From Thalassorhabdus alkalitolerans (lineage in GTDB: Bacteria > Bacillota > Bacilli > Bacillales > Marinococcaceae), in the NCBI RefSeq assembly GCF_042656585.1, contig NZ_JBHSPG010000023.1: 64,000 nt of DNA; one strand, given 5' to 3'. Positions 25,562 through 34,566 of this stretch are shown here, piece after piece (the first letter of the stretch is position 1; each line of letters begins with the position of its first letter). The notes under the pieces are model-generated. The model searched no databases. It had not been told where the DNA came from and saw only the letters and a program-made list of their open reading frames with translations. A program made the translations under genes and the position numbers.

Positions 25562-28123
25562 CTATTCAAAAATCGGGGTGAGAGTAATATCTTCGTCTAC
25601 TTGTAAATGAAGTGTTTCCTCACCTTCTTCAAACTCTTCCCATCCAGCAAAAGAGTAGCCTTCTTCAGGGATGGCGGTTACTTCAAGGGTGGAACCTTCA
25701 AAATACTCCGCTTCCCATGAATCTTCGACGGTATAATCGTTTATTACGACCTGGCCTTCAGAAGATGAGTTAACAGCGATATCGAAGGTACCTTCAAGGT
25801 CAAAATGGTTGATGACGTGTTCTCTCATCGCTTCTGGACGATCTGCAGCAAACTCTCTTCTAATTTCTACTTCTTGTTCCCACCTCTCAAAGGAAGAAGG
25901 AGCTCTCCAACGGGCTGACTGTTCTTCCATTTCCGGTTCAATGACACTCGCCATTTCATCAATGCGGTTAACCACATACTCTGGCTCAAAAGCGGTGTTC
26001 ATTAAGTCTGAAAAACGGGTAACGAACTGTTCACTGAATTCCTCATTTTCAAGAAGATTTCTCAGCAAGGAGGTAGCCCATGGTTCATTAGGGCCATCAC
26101 TGTCATCATCGGTAGCCCAGTGGATGGTGTCGTGGGTGTAATCCATAGGGTTACCGTAATGGTCAGTGCGGTCTGCTGCGTAAATTTGAAAACCAAAGTC
26201 TGTATCATATAATAGCCAACGCCATCTTCCGTCATGCCCAGGCTCTGCGTCAGGGGCATAAGAAGTGTTTTTTCTCCACATTGCCAGATTATTGTGAGGC
26301 CAATCTGTGTTTCCAAAGTAGATATTGGATACGTTGTAATCGATATAGTTATCTACATCCATAAGTGTCTGTACGTATTCATAGTTTCCAGGGTCGGACA
26401 TGTCATTACGTTCTACAAAACGAAGCATGCTTTCATAATGTTCTTCATCGCCGGGAGAGCCGTCTGATACAGAGCCGTCAGCATTTAAAATCGTCACATC
26501 ATTCTGTTCAATGCCGTAATGGCTTTCAATATACCGGTCATCCTGGCGCTCTCTAATATTGTGCAGCCCCCAGTATTCTCCATTTAATAAAACGACTGCC
26601 GGGCGGTATCTTTGTGTATCTACGTCAGTGAAATCTCTTACTAAGCTTTGCAGCATGGCGTCCTTAAACATCATGCTGTTCCAGTCGTTTCCTGACTGAC
26701 GAAGGAGCAGCCGTTCAAATTGCTGAACATCTCCTTCTTCAAAAAACGGGTAGTCAAGGTAGCCTCTTCCGTAATCATGACGAGCATAGAGGCGGAGGGA
26801 TTTTTGCGGATAACGCCGGGTTAATCCCCCGTGAATCCTTACACCTAAATCTTCAGCCAGCTCACGCTCTCCTTCTTCATTATAAAATTCAAAGCTTGCA
26901 GGCCGTTCCCACTCATGTCCTCTCTGGTGGTAGTTTCCGGTGTTGTCTGGCCGTTCGGCATTCTCATCATGATGGATACCGGGTACGTAAATGCCAGTTT
27001 CTTCATGAAAGAAATGCTCCGCATCGGTGGCAAGTGAAATGACAGGAAGGGAGAAGCGGTCTTCTCCTGCTTCATCCACCATGTAAGAATGGGTAATGGT
27101 TTCGCTTTTCACGCCATCTGAACGGATAGCTTTGGCTCTTATTACATTGGCTTGAAACAACGATTCAATAGTATGGTCATCCCAGCCCTCTAATACAGTT
27201 GTGGTAATGTCTGCCAGGTTTGGCTCTGAGGAAGACAAATCAGAAATAGAGATAGGGGAATCATATACCTCTGAATCAGTAGTAGGTTCAGAGCCATCCA
27301 GCGTGTAATAGACAGTGGAACCTTCCTCAGCTTCAATTTCTAATTGAAATTCATCAGTATAAAATCCGCCTTCGTGTGAGAACGCAGGCGGAGCAGCAGT
27401 TAAATCAAAATCAGTTTCATGGATTTCTTCGTAATACTCCTCGATAGGATCTGTCCCTTCAATCGGATTCCCCCGTAAGTAGAGGCGTGTACGGAGCTGA
27501 TTTAAGTTACGCAAAGGCTCCAGAGAAGTAACATTGTTATTTCTCATATTTAAGTCTTCCAGATCACTAAGGTTTGCAAGCGCGGAAATGTCTTCAATGT
27601 AATTATCTCTTATGTTTAATTCTTCCAGGGTATCGAGAGAAGCCAGCAGGTCAATATTTACAATCTGGTTATCTCGTAAATTTAAAGAGACTAATTGTTC
27701 CAGCTCTTCAATTCCTGACAAGTCTTCAATAAGATTCCCTCTTACGTCCAACTCTCTTAAATTTGATAAGTTGGAAATGGTTTGTACTGATTCAAGATCA
27801 TTATTTTGGATAGATAACTCTTCGAGGTGTTCCAGCGCTGTGAGCGGCATCAGGTTTTCAATCTGATTGTCACTGAGGTCCAGCCTGCGAAGTTCAGTAA
27901 ATTGCTGTAATCCGTCAATGTTTTGGATATTAGATCCGCTCAGGTCCAATTCATAGACAGTGGTTGGATCAACTGACTGAATTGATTCTCCAGTAGAATC
28001 AGTAAAAGAACTTTCTAAATTTTCATCTGCAAACGAAGCCCCGTCTGGGGTGATGACAAGGGCTATGTACCATATAATAAGTAAAATTGGCAGGGATATC
28101 AGAATAACAAGACCTTTTCTCAA
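25562..28123 (-). CDS. CotH-kinase-family surface protein with leucine-rich repeats
   Basis: The product is 853 residues from TTG 28123, which follows AGGAGG by six bases; the frame extends upstream but without a site. An N-terminal membrane or signal segment (about 3-24) is followed by internalin-like leucine-rich repeats (about 60-230), then a chitobiase-like beta domain (STVYYTLDGSEPT). Next is a CotH kinase-like domain (about 340-720) with LRLYARHDYGRGY, LLRQSGNDWNSMMFKD and the metal-binding YDTDFGF. A C-terminal InlB-type beta repeat (GYSFAGWEEF) ends it. CotH of Bacillus subtilis phosphorylates spore-coat proteins. Here the fusion with LRR and signal suggests a surface or extracellular kinase. 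It is divergent from the VTC gene. Confidence 0.88.
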   Translation of the reverse strand: MRKGLVILISLPILLIIWYIALVITPDGASFADENLESSFTDSTGESIQSVDPTTVYELDLSGSNIQNIDGLQQFTELRRLDLSDNQIENLMPLTALEHLEELSIQNNDLESVQTISNLSNLRELDVRGNLIEDLSGIEELEQLVSLNLRDNQIVNIDLLASLDTLEELNIRDNYIEDISALANLSDLEDLNMRNNNVTSLEPLRNLNQLRTRLYLRGNPIEGTDPIEEYYEEIHETDFDLTAAPPAFSHEGGFYTDEFQLEIEAEEGSTVYYTLDGSEPTTDSEVYDSPISISDLSSSEPNLADITTTVLEGWDDHTIESLFQANVIRAKAIRSDGVKSETITHSYMVDEAGEDRFSLPVISLATDAEHFFHEETGIYVPGIHHDENAERPDNTGNYHQRGHEWERPASFEFYNEEGERELAEDLGVRIHGGLTRRYPQKSLRLYARHDYGRGYLDYPFFEEGDVQQFERLLLRQSGNDWNSMMFKDAMLQSLVRDFTDVDTQRYRPAVVLLNGEYWGLHNIRERQDDRYIESHYGIEQNDVTILNADGSVSDGSPGDEEHYESMLRFVERNDMSDPGNYEYVQTLMDVDNYIDYNVSNIYFGNTDWPHNNLAMWRKNTSYAPDAEPGHDGRWRWLLYDTDFGFQIYAADRTDHYGNPMDYTHDTIHWATDDDSDGPNEPWATSLLRNLLENEEFSEQFVTRFSDLMNTAFEPEYVVNRIDEMASVIEPEMEEQSARWRAPSSFERWEQEVEIRREFAADRPEAMREHVINHFDLEGTFDIAVNSSSEGQVVINDYTVEDSWEAEYFEGSTLEVTAIPEEGYSFAGWEEFEEGEETLHLQVDEDITLTPIFE

Positions 28124-28226
28124 AACAATCCTCCTGTGTTTACAAAAAATTAATAGTAAGCTAAAAAAATTATACCGATATTTATGCTTTTCAGCAAACC
28201 TATTTATTGGTAACATCATAGTTTCA

Positions 28227-28255
28227 TTGATTTTTAAAAAAATTGACCTTATAAT
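28227..28255 (+). promoter_or_regulatory. Promoter candidate for the VTC-DUF4956 operon
   Basis: TTGATT (28227-28232) and TATAAT (28250-28255) have a 17-bp spacer. They lie in the divergent gap between the CotH gene and the VTC gene. Confidence 0.65.
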
Positions 28256-28326
28256 TATTTAAGTGTTATTTACGTAAATTTTACATTTTCTTAATATACA
28301 AGGCTTATGAAAAGGAGGCGGAGCTG

Positions 28327-29058
28327 TTGTCTAAGGAGATATTTAGCCGATATGAAGTAAAGTACTTAATTCCTTTCGATAAATATCAAAGATTAGTAGA
28401 AGCAATGATGCCCTATATGAGATTTGATAAATTCGGAAATGAAGGAAGATATAATATAGTCAGTCTGTACTTTGACTCACCAGATTATAAGATATATTAT
28501 GAAACTCGTAATAAGCTGCGCTTCAGGCAGAAGCTGAGACTCCGCGTCTACGATAATGTGACGGTGAATGACACGTCTTTTTTGGAAGTGAAACAGAAGT
28601 TTAATAATGTGGTTAACAAACGCAGAACCTCCATTAAACTAAATGATGCTTATAAATACATTTATGAAGGTGAAAAAGAGAACCTTCAGGCATCGAACTT
28701 TCAAACCCTTCGGGAAATTGATAACTTTAAGACCCTTTATAATCTGCAGCCAGAGGTTGTTGTAAGTTATGACCGGCAGGCATTCCATGGGTTATTTGAA
28801 GACGACCTTCGCGTCACGTTTGATTACAATTTAATGTGCCGAAGCGACGATTTACGAATCGAGAATGGACCGCAGGGAACGAACTTTGTTGACCCGAATT
28901 TGGTCATCCTCGAAGTGAAGGTGAATAATAGCGTACCGTTGTGGCTTGCTCGTATGTTAAGCGAGTTTGAATGCTCCAGGCAGAGCGTTTCTAAATTCTG
29001 CACAAGCATTGACTTAATGACGGGAGAAGAAGAAAAGAAAGCAGTCAGTCAATTTTAG
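28327..29058 (+). CDS. VTC-domain (polyphosphate polymerase-like) protein
   Basis: This 243-residue protein starts at TTG 28327, eight bases after AGGAGG. It has the VTC/triphosphate-tunnel pattern: RYEVKY at residues 8-13, SLYFDS, KLRLRVY, FLEVKQK, KRRT and a late ILEVKV. Alternating charged residues on beta strands form the tunnel. In yeast the VTC catalytic domain makes polyphosphate from ATP; bacterial members are less studied. It is followed 21 bp later by a DUF4956 membrane protein and is divergent from the CotH-like gene, a set seen together in other bacteria (from general knowledge). Confidence 0.88.
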   Translation: MSKEIFSRYEVKYLIPFDKYQRLVEAMMPYMRFDKFGNEGRYNIVSLYFDSPDYKIYYETRNKLRFRQKLRLRVYDNVTVNDTSFLEVKQKFNNVVNKRRTSIKLNDAYKYIYEGEKENLQASNFQTLREIDNFKTLYNLQPEVVVSYDRQAFHGLFEDDLRVTFDYNLMCRSDDLRIENGPQGTNFVDPNLVILEVKVNNSVPLWLARMLSEFECSRQSVSKFCTSIDLMTGEEEKKAVSQF

Positions 29059-29079
29059 CAGTAGTAAAAGGAGTACTCC

Positions 29080-29757
29080 ATGAATCAATTTAGCGACATT
29101 ATTAATCAATTTACTGTAACAAGTACTACAACCACTCTTACAGAAGCATTTATGGCAATCATCTTAAGCTTTGTCCTAAGTATGATTATTACGGTTCTTT
29201 ATAAACATACGTATAAAGGGTCTCAATACTCTCAATCCTTTGTCCACACGATCATTATTATGAGTGTGGTCGTTTCTATCGTAATGATTGTAATTGGTAA
29301 CAATATTGCTGTAGCGTTTGGTTTGGTTGGTGCCTTCTCAATTATTCGCTTTAGAAGTGCCATGAGTGATCCAAAGGACATCGCGTTTATCTTTTTTGGA
29401 ATGGCCGCAGGGATTGCGAGTGGTTTAGGATTCTATATGCTGGCGATTCTTTTTACCTTAACATTAAGCTTCTTAATTTATGTATTGTATGTCATGGACT
29501 ACGGAAGCAAAGGCGAAGCCTTGAAGCGTTTACGGATTACTATTCCAGAGAATCTACATTATGAAGACCTATTTACTGACATCTTTGAGGAAAAGCTGGA
29601 GTATGTAGAGCTTCGAAGCGTAGAGACAACAAACCTTGGAACCATGATTCAGCTCGATTATTCTGTTCGTAACAAAGAAGGCGTCCTTGATAAAGAATTA
29701 ATGGATGCCATTCGCGAACGAAATGCAAATCTAAAAGTCTCGATTAATTTCTCCTAA
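29080..29757 (+). CDS. DUF4956 membrane protein
   Basis: This is a 225-residue protein with four hydrophobic segments in the first 145 residues and a soluble C-terminal domain (about 150-225). The conserved GLVGAFSIIRFRSAMSDPKDIA lies between the second and third segments, as in DUF4956 proteins. An AAAGGAG site precedes the ATG. It is co-transcribed with the VTC gene and may be the membrane partner or channel for its product; that role is inference. No enzymatic motif is evident. Confidence 0.87.
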   Translation: MNQFSDIINQFTVTSTTTTLTEAFMAIILSFVLSMIITVLYKHTYKGSQYSQSFVHTIIIMSVVVSIVMIVIGNNIAVAFGLVGAFSIIRFRSAMSDPKDIAFIFFGMAAGIASGLGFYMLAILFTLTLSFLIYVLYVMDYGSKGEALKRLRITIPENLHYEDLFTDIFEEKLEYVELRSVETTNLGTMIQLDYSVRNKEGVLDKELMDAIRERNANLKVSINFS

Positions 29758-29762
29758 TAAGC

Positions 29763-29800
29763 AGCACACAGCATGTAATTCATGCTGTGTGCTTTTTTTT
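29763..29800 (+). terminator. Intrinsic terminator after the DUF4956 gene
   Basis: A perfect 13-bp stem (29763-29775 with 29781-29793) has a TAATT loop and is followed by eight T. Confidence 0.95.
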
Positions 29801-29810
29801 ATATATATAG

Positions 29811-30011
29811 GGTGCCTGGCACCTATAGGGGTTTGTAACATAGAAAACAGTACAAGTCGTGATATAGAAGGAAAAAGGCAAACGGAAATATGACAGCCAC
29901 CAAGGGTGCCAGGCACCCATAGAGGTTTGTAACATAGAAAACGGTACAAGTCGGGATATAGAAGGAAAAAGGCAAACGGCAATATGACAGCCGCCAAAGG
30001 TGCCAGGCACC
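29811..30011. repeat. GGTGCC palindrome array 1 (three copies, 94-bp period)
   Basis: GGTGCCTGGCACC at 29811-29823 is followed by GGTGCCAGGCACC at 29905-29917 and 29999-30011. Start-to-start distance is 94 bp both times. The spacers are near-identical to each other and to those of the array at 32843. The first copy has T in the centre and the others have A. No gene is supported inside; the minus-strand frames are repeat-derived. Confidence 0.9.
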
Positions 30012-30150
30012 CCTGTACTGGCAAGGGAACTTTTTATCAAAAATTCCTCCATTGTTCTTGATTAAGAACAGACGGTGATATATTATGTAGTTAAGTTCTC
30101 AATGAAGAACAATAGATGCTTGGAAAATTCTTTTTAAAGAAGGGATCCGT

Positions 30151-31377
30151 ATGAAAGTACTTTATGTAACGGCAAGGTCTCCCTATCCACCTCATAAAGG
30201 AGATCAATTAATAGCTTATGAGCAAATCAAAAAACTTGCCGCAAGCAGTGTGAAAGTCTACCTTATTAGCTTTGTCAGCTCTGAGGCAGAAGAAAAAGAG
30301 CTAAGAGAGGAAGTAGGAGACTGCTGTGAGGCCATTTATACACTTTCTATACGAAAATCGACCCAAATACGAAATCTGGCAAATACGCTGACTAACAAAA
30401 AACCATTTCAAGTCAATCTTTATACCAATACATTCATAAAAACCAAACTGGATAACATTGTTGAAACGGTTTCGCCGGATCTCATCCATGTACAAACCGT
30501 AAGAATTGCTGACTATTTTCTCGATACTGACATCCCTAAGGTAGTAGACATGATTGATGCTCTTTCCCTCAATATGAAAAGAAGAGCTGAGAAAGAGAAG
30601 TTTCCTTTAAAGCAAGTATGCCGGATAGAGAGCAAGCTTCTTCGTGCCTACGAAGAACGTGTGCTTTCAGCGTATAGCAAAGCCTTGCTTGTATCAGAAA
30701 GTGATACGAAAGCATTTCCGCAAGCGAACATCACCGTCAACCCGAATGGCACCTACATCACGAAAGAATATCTACAGAACTATGAAACGATCAAGAGGGA
30801 AAAAATCATCCTTTTTCATGGGAACATGGGATACTTCCCAAACGTGGAAGCCATGACTGTCTTTGTGAAAGAAATATGGCCAAGGATTCATGGCAAGTAC
30901 CCGGATTACAAGCTTTATATTGTAGGAAAAAGTCCGTCTTCTAAAATTCAAAGCTTTCATGGGCAGCAAAACATTGTCGTAACTGGCTTTGTAGAAGAAG
31001 TGTGTGAGTATTTAAAGAAAGCTGCCATTGGGGTCTATCCGATGTACTCGGGAACGGGAATGCAAAACAAAATCCTTGAAGCCCTTGCCTGCGGCCTGCC
31101 TAGCGTGGCTACTCCCCTTGCTTTGCAGGGGATCAAAGGAATATCTGATCGGGAAGTTATTAAAGTGACCAACAATGATGAGCTCTGCCGAAGTATTGAT
31201 AACTTAATTCAGGAAGATCTTGTAAGGCGTGAGCTTAGTAAAAACGGGCAGGATTTTATCTTTAGAAATTATTCATGGGAAAAGAATGTTGATACTCTGA
31301 TAAAGGTTTGGGAAAAGGCTGCTTCAAAAAACGTGGACAATGATTCGGTCCTTAAGAAAGAGGCTCTGTATTTATAA
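30151..31377 (+). CDS. Family 4 (GT-B) glycosyltransferase
   Basis: This is a 408-residue glycosyltransferase. The N-terminus TARSPYPPHKGDQL fits the GT4 acceptor domain, and the C-terminal donor-binding domain has ILFHGNMGYFPN and the NKILEALACGLP stretch containing the family glutamate. No membrane segment is seen, so it acts in the cytoplasm on a membrane-linked acceptor. It is followed 21 bp later by a GDP-mannose-forming enzyme, suggesting mannose as donor sugar. Repeat arrays flank the pair on both sides. A GAAGGGA site precedes the ATG. Confidence 0.87.
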   Translation: MKVLYVTARSPYPPHKGDQLIAYEQIKKLAASSVKVYLISFVSSEAEEKELREEVGDCCEAIYTLSIRKSTQIRNLANTLTNKKPFQVNLYTNTFIKTKLDNIVETVSPDLIHVQTVRIADYFLDTDIPKVVDMIDALSLNMKRRAEKEKFPLKQVCRIESKLLRAYEERVLSAYSKALLVSESDTKAFPQANITVNPNGTYITKEYLQNYETIKREKIILFHGNMGYFPNVEAMTVFVKEIWPRIHGKYPDYKLYIVGKSPSSKIQSFHGQQNIVVTGFVEEVCEYLKKAAIGVYPMYSGTGMQNKILEALACGLPSVATPLALQGIKGISDREVIKVTNNDELCRSIDNLIQEDLVRRELSKNGQDFIFRNYSWEKNVDTLIKVWEKAASKNVDNDSVLKKEALYL

Positions 31378-31398
31378 TATGGTGGAGGAGGAAGACGG

Positions 31399-32775
31399 AT
31401 GAAACTGGTTTTGTTATCAGGCGGGTCTGGAAAGCGTCTGTGGCCGCTATCAAATGATGCTCGCTCTAAGCAATTTTTAAAAGTGCTAGAAGGAAAAAAT
31501 GGGGAAAAGGAATCCATGGTTCAGCGAGTCTGGGGGCAGCTTGGTGAAGCAGGGCTGCAGGAGAACTCAATGATTGCCACCAGCAAGGCCCAGATGGATA
31601 TGCTGCAAAGTCAACTTGGACAAGATGTATCTATTATTACAGAGCCTGAAAGACGGGATACCTTTCCAGCGATTGCCCTAGCTGCAGCGTATCTTTACTC
31701 CATTCAAGGCGTAGAGCTCGATGAAGTGGTGACGATCCTGCCAGTAGACCCTTATGTAGATGACCAGTTTTTTCATAGAATCAAAGATATAGAGGAGGCT
31801 CTGTCCTCCACAGAAACCGACATAGGACTTGTCGGAGTCACCCCGACATACCCATCCGAAAAATACGGCTACATTGTTCCTGAATCACACAGCCAGGAAT
31901 CTTCCTCCCTGACAGTCAGCTATTTTCGGGAAAAGCCATCTGAAAAAGAGGCAGCTGCTCTCATAGAAAAAGGAGCCCTGTGGAATTGCGGAGTATTTGC
32001 GTTTAAGCTTGATTATATGATTTCTTTTCTTGAAGAAAAGGGTCTGCCGATTCAGTACGAAGAGCTAATCAAGCAATACAGCATACTTCCAAAGAACAGC
32101 TTTGATTATGAAGTGGTGGAAAAAACGAAGAACATAGCCGCTATCCCCTATGACGGGTATTGGAAAGACCTTGGTACCTGGAATACACTCACTGAGGAAA
32201 TGACTACTAATATAATAGGGAAAGGGAAAATGTGTGAGGCTTCCACACACACACATATCGTGAACGAACTTGACATACCCGTAGCCGTGTTAGGATTGAG
32301 GAACACAGTGGTCGCGGTGAGCCCAGACGGGATTCTAGTAACCGAAAAAGAAGCAAGCCCGAAAGTAAAGGATGCCATTAAAGATCTGGTTCAGCGTCCT
32401 ATGTTTGAAGAGCGTCGTTGGGGCTGGTACCGGGTGCTGGATTATACAAAGCAGGAAAGTGGAAATGAAATCCTGACAAAACGCATTGGTGTGGCAAAAG
32501 GAAAGAATTTAAGTTATCAGCTTCATCTGAAGCGAAGCGAAGTATGGACCATTATCAAAGGCGAAGGGGAATTCGCTTTAAATGATGAAATAAGGAAAGT
32601 TGAACCCGGAGATGTGCTTGAAATTCCTGTGGGAGCAAAACATGGGATCAAGGCAAACGAAGATTTGGAATTTATTGAGGTGCAGCAGGGAAGCGAGCTC
32701 ATCGAAGAGGATATTATTAGAATATATATGAATTGGGAAGAAGTAGAGGGAGCATGCGCCTTTGCGAAAGGATAA
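31399..32775 (+). CDS. Mannose-1-phosphate guanylyltransferase with C-terminal cupin
   Basis: This is a 458-residue ManC/AlgA-like enzyme. The nucleotidyltransferase domain starts with GGSGKRLWPLS (residue 8 on) and includes the sugar-phosphate-binding FREKP. A C-terminal cupin (about 345-455, with SYQLHLKRSEVWTIIKGEGE and GDVLEIPVGAKHGI) is typical of the mannose-6-phosphate isomerase part of bifunctional enzymes. It makes GDP-mannose for the neighbouring glycosyltransferase or for other glycan genes. A GGTGGAGGAGG site precedes the ATG. A strong hairpin follows. Confidence 0.9.
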   Translation: MKLVLLSGGSGKRLWPLSNDARSKQFLKVLEGKNGEKESMVQRVWGQLGEAGLQENSMIATSKAQMDMLQSQLGQDVSIITEPERRDTFPAIALAAAYLYSIQGVELDEVVTILPVDPYVDDQFFHRIKDIEEALSSTETDIGLVGVTPTYPSEKYGYIVPESHSQESSSLTVSYFREKPSEKEAAALIEKGALWNCGVFAFKLDYMISFLEEKGLPIQYEELIKQYSILPKNSFDYEVVEKTKNIAAIPYDGYWKDLGTWNTLTEEMTTNIIGKGKMCEASTHTHIVNELDIPVAVLGLRNTVVAVSPDGILVTEKEASPKVKDAIKDLVQRPMFEERRWGWYRVLDYTKQESGNEILTKRIGVAKGKNLSYQLHLKRSEVWTIIKGEGEFALNDEIRKVEPGDVLEIPVGAKHGIKANEDLEFIEVQQGSELIEEDIIRIYMNWEEVEGACAFAKG

Positions 32776-32780
32776 CAGAA

Positions 32781-32823
32781 GAAGCGGGGACCTTGCGAGG
32801 AAAAGCAAGGTCCCCGCTTCTTT
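32781..32823 (+). terminator. Strong hairpin after manC-like gene
   Basis: A perfect 16-bp stem (32781-32796 with 32805-32820) has an 8-nt loop and is followed by only TTT. Termination is likely but the T-tract is short. Confidence 0.75.
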
Positions 32824-32842
32824 GCGATGCCTTTTGGGGTGG

Positions 32843-33043
32843 GGTGCCTGGCACCCATAGAGGTTTGTAACATAGAAAATAATGAAAGCCGTGATACAGA
32901 AGGAAAGCGAAAAACGGAAATGTTACAGCCGCCAAGGGTGCCAGGCACCCATAGGGGTTTGTAATATAGAAAACAGTGAAAGCCGTGATATAGAAGGAAA
33001 GCGGAAAACGGAAATGTTACAGCCGCCAAGGGTGCCAGGCACC
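32843..33043. repeat. GGTGCC palindrome array 2 (three copies, 94-bp period)
   Basis: The palindromes lie at 32843-32855 (T centre), 32937-32949 and 33031-33043 (A centre). Both steps are 94 bp. Within each spacer GTAACAT or GTAATAT near the left is answered by ATGTTAC near the right, a second inverted pair. The spacer family is the same as in array 1. Confidence 0.9.
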
Positions 33044-33265
33044 CCCGTGAGGCACCCCCAGTGGAACCCACCGTTGGCTTTCCTCAATAAATCCTTTACT
33101 AGGATAAAAGTAGTCCTTTTTAAAATAGGGAATTATAATTAAAATCATAATTTTTCCATTTTCATGCTTAATAACTATAGAAAAATAAGTGAAACATCTT
33201 TATGATAGGGGTAAGTTAAAATCGTAGAGAGAACTGGAAGAGAGAAGGGTGGGGGACAATTAGAC

Positions 33266-34150
33266 ATGAGTGTAAGACAAGTAGGACGTGTTTTATCCCA
33301 TCTCCGTCAAGCAAGAGGCCTGAAAATCGAAGAAGTGTGCCGGGGGATCTGTACAAGAGAAGAATACAGAGACTTTGAGTTATCCCTTCAGTATCCGAGA
33401 GTGGATGTCCTGCAGAAGCTCAGCTGCCGGCTGCAGATTGAACTCGAAGACTTTTTTCAAATCAGAAATGAAGAAATTAATGATTACGGCGGTGCCATAG
33501 AAAATATTATACGTCGCTTTATTCGCTACCGGGATTATGCCTTTATTTATGAAATCGTGTCACGGGAACTGGAGGATGAACCATTATCCTGGGATAGATA
33601 TCGTCAGCAGTTTTTGCTGTGGCATATGGGAATTTGCCAATACCACCACCTGGGAGACGCAGCCAAAGCACTGGACACATTGGAAGAAGCATTGCAGTTA
33701 ACGTATACATCAAACGAACCAATAAAAGAACGAGAAGTTGAAATTGTGATCAGCAAAGCCATCATTCATTGTGAAATAGGGGAACTTGAGAAAGCAATCA
33801 GGATTTATAATAAGGCATTGAATTTGATGGCATCAAGCCCGCACTTAAATAACCCTCATATTCACATTCGTATATTGTACTCCTTATCCAAAACTTACAC
33901 GGATGTAGAAGAGTATGAAAAATCCTGTGAGATGATTGAACAGGCCATTGATATGTGTATTGATAATGAAACCATGTATCTGTTTGGGGAATTGTATTTC
34001 CAGCTTGGTGAAAACTACATTAATTTAGGCAGGATCAAAGATGGTGAAATGATGATTCAAAAAGCGATTGTGCTATTTGAAGCCCAAAAGCATACAGAAA
34101 TGGTAGAACTATCAAAAAAAGAACTAGGGAATTTGTTAAAAGTGAAGTAA
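33266..34150 (+). CDS. HTH-TPR regulator of the RNPP (PlcR/NprR-like) type
   Basis: This 294-residue protein has an N-terminal helix-turn-helix of the Xre type (about 5-65, VGRVLSHLRQARGLKIEEV) and a helical C-terminal region of TPR-like repeats (about 75-290), for example KAIRIYNKALNL, KSCEMIEQAIDM and QLGENYINLGR. RNPP proteins bind a re-imported oligopeptide in the TPR groove and change DNA binding. The next gene, 31 bp downstream, encodes a 53-residue secreted peptide, which is the arrangement expected for a receptor and its signal. An AAGGGTGGGGG site precedes the ATG at 33266. Confidence 0.87.
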   Translation: MSVRQVGRVLSHLRQARGLKIEEVCRGICTREEYRDFELSLQYPRVDVLQKLSCRLQIELEDFFQIRNEEINDYGGAIENIIRRFIRYRDYAFIYEIVSRELEDEPLSWDRYRQQFLLWHMGICQYHHLGDAAKALDTLEEALQLTYTSNEPIKEREVEIVISKAIIHCEIGELEKAIRIYNKALNLMASSPHLNNPHIHIRILYSLSKTYTDVEEYEKSCEMIEQAIDMCIDNETMYLFGELYFQLGENYINLGRIKDGEMMIQKAIVLFEAQKHTEMVELSKKELGNLLKVK

Positions 34151-34181
34151 TATATAGGTAGGAATGAAAGGAGGGGAAATT

Positions 34182-34343
34182 ATGAAAAAAGCTGCAAAGA
34201 CACTTGCTAGTTTTGCCATCGTTGCTTCTCTTTTTAGCTTTGGGTTATTTGGAGGCGTAACAGGTGATTTTGATGAAGCAGTCAAAGGAAAACCTGCCCA
34301 AGATGAAGAAGTTAGCGTTTTAGGGTTACCGCACCGTCACTAA
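34182..34343 (+). CDS. Small secreted peptide, putative signal for the HTH-TPR regulator (53 aa)
   Basis: This 53-residue product is preceded by a strong AAAGGAGGGG site with six-base spacing. Residues 1-28 form a signal peptide (MKKAAKTLASFAIVA, then a hydrophobic run), and the rest is polar and ends with VSVLGLPHRH. It resembles the pre-propeptides of PapR and NprX, in which the last 5-8 residues become the mature signal after export and proteolysis. No sequence identity to PapR is claimed; the case rests on size, export signal, position directly after an RNPP-type receptor gene, and co-transcription. A terminator follows. Confidence 0.75.
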   Translation: MKKAAKTLASFAIVASLFSFGLFGGVTGDFDEAVKGKPAQDEEVSVLGLPHRH

Positions 34344-34357
34344 TACTTAGGTAAAAT

Positions 34358-34399
34358 AGAGCAGGAATGCCTTTTTAGGTGAAACCTGTTCTTTTTTTT
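34358..34399 (+). terminator. Intrinsic terminator after the peptide gene
   Basis: AGAGCAGG (34358-34365) pairs with CCTGTTCT (34385-34392) around a long loop and is followed by eight T. Confidence 0.8.
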
Positions 34400-34513
34400 G
34401 AACGTTTAAGGATGTTCTCTATGAGAGGAAGTAATGTGAAAGAGCCTCGACGATTCATAAAGGGCTTCTTCTTTTTCCTATTGGTATTGCCCCTTATAAG
34501 AATTTTATACTTA

Positions 34514-34550
34514 AAAAGGACTTTCCCTTTGTTTCAAGGAAAGTCCTTTT
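34514..34550. terminator. Bidirectional terminator near the LysM gene end
   Basis: AAAAGGACTTTCC (34514-34526) pairs with GGAAAGTCCTTTT (34538-34550). It lies downstream of the minus-strand LysM gene; a T-run is present on both sides. Confidence 0.85.
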
Positions 34551-34566
34551 CATGGTTAGAGAGAAG

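Noticed and set aside
29731..30052. Minus-strand frames through palindrome array 1
   Set aside because: The translations repeat the palindrome-derived peptide pattern and stop at repeat borders.
32523..33071. Minus-strand 182-codon frame over the manC end and array 2
   Set aside because: It covers both the antisense of a well-supported gene and repeat units; coding is not credible.
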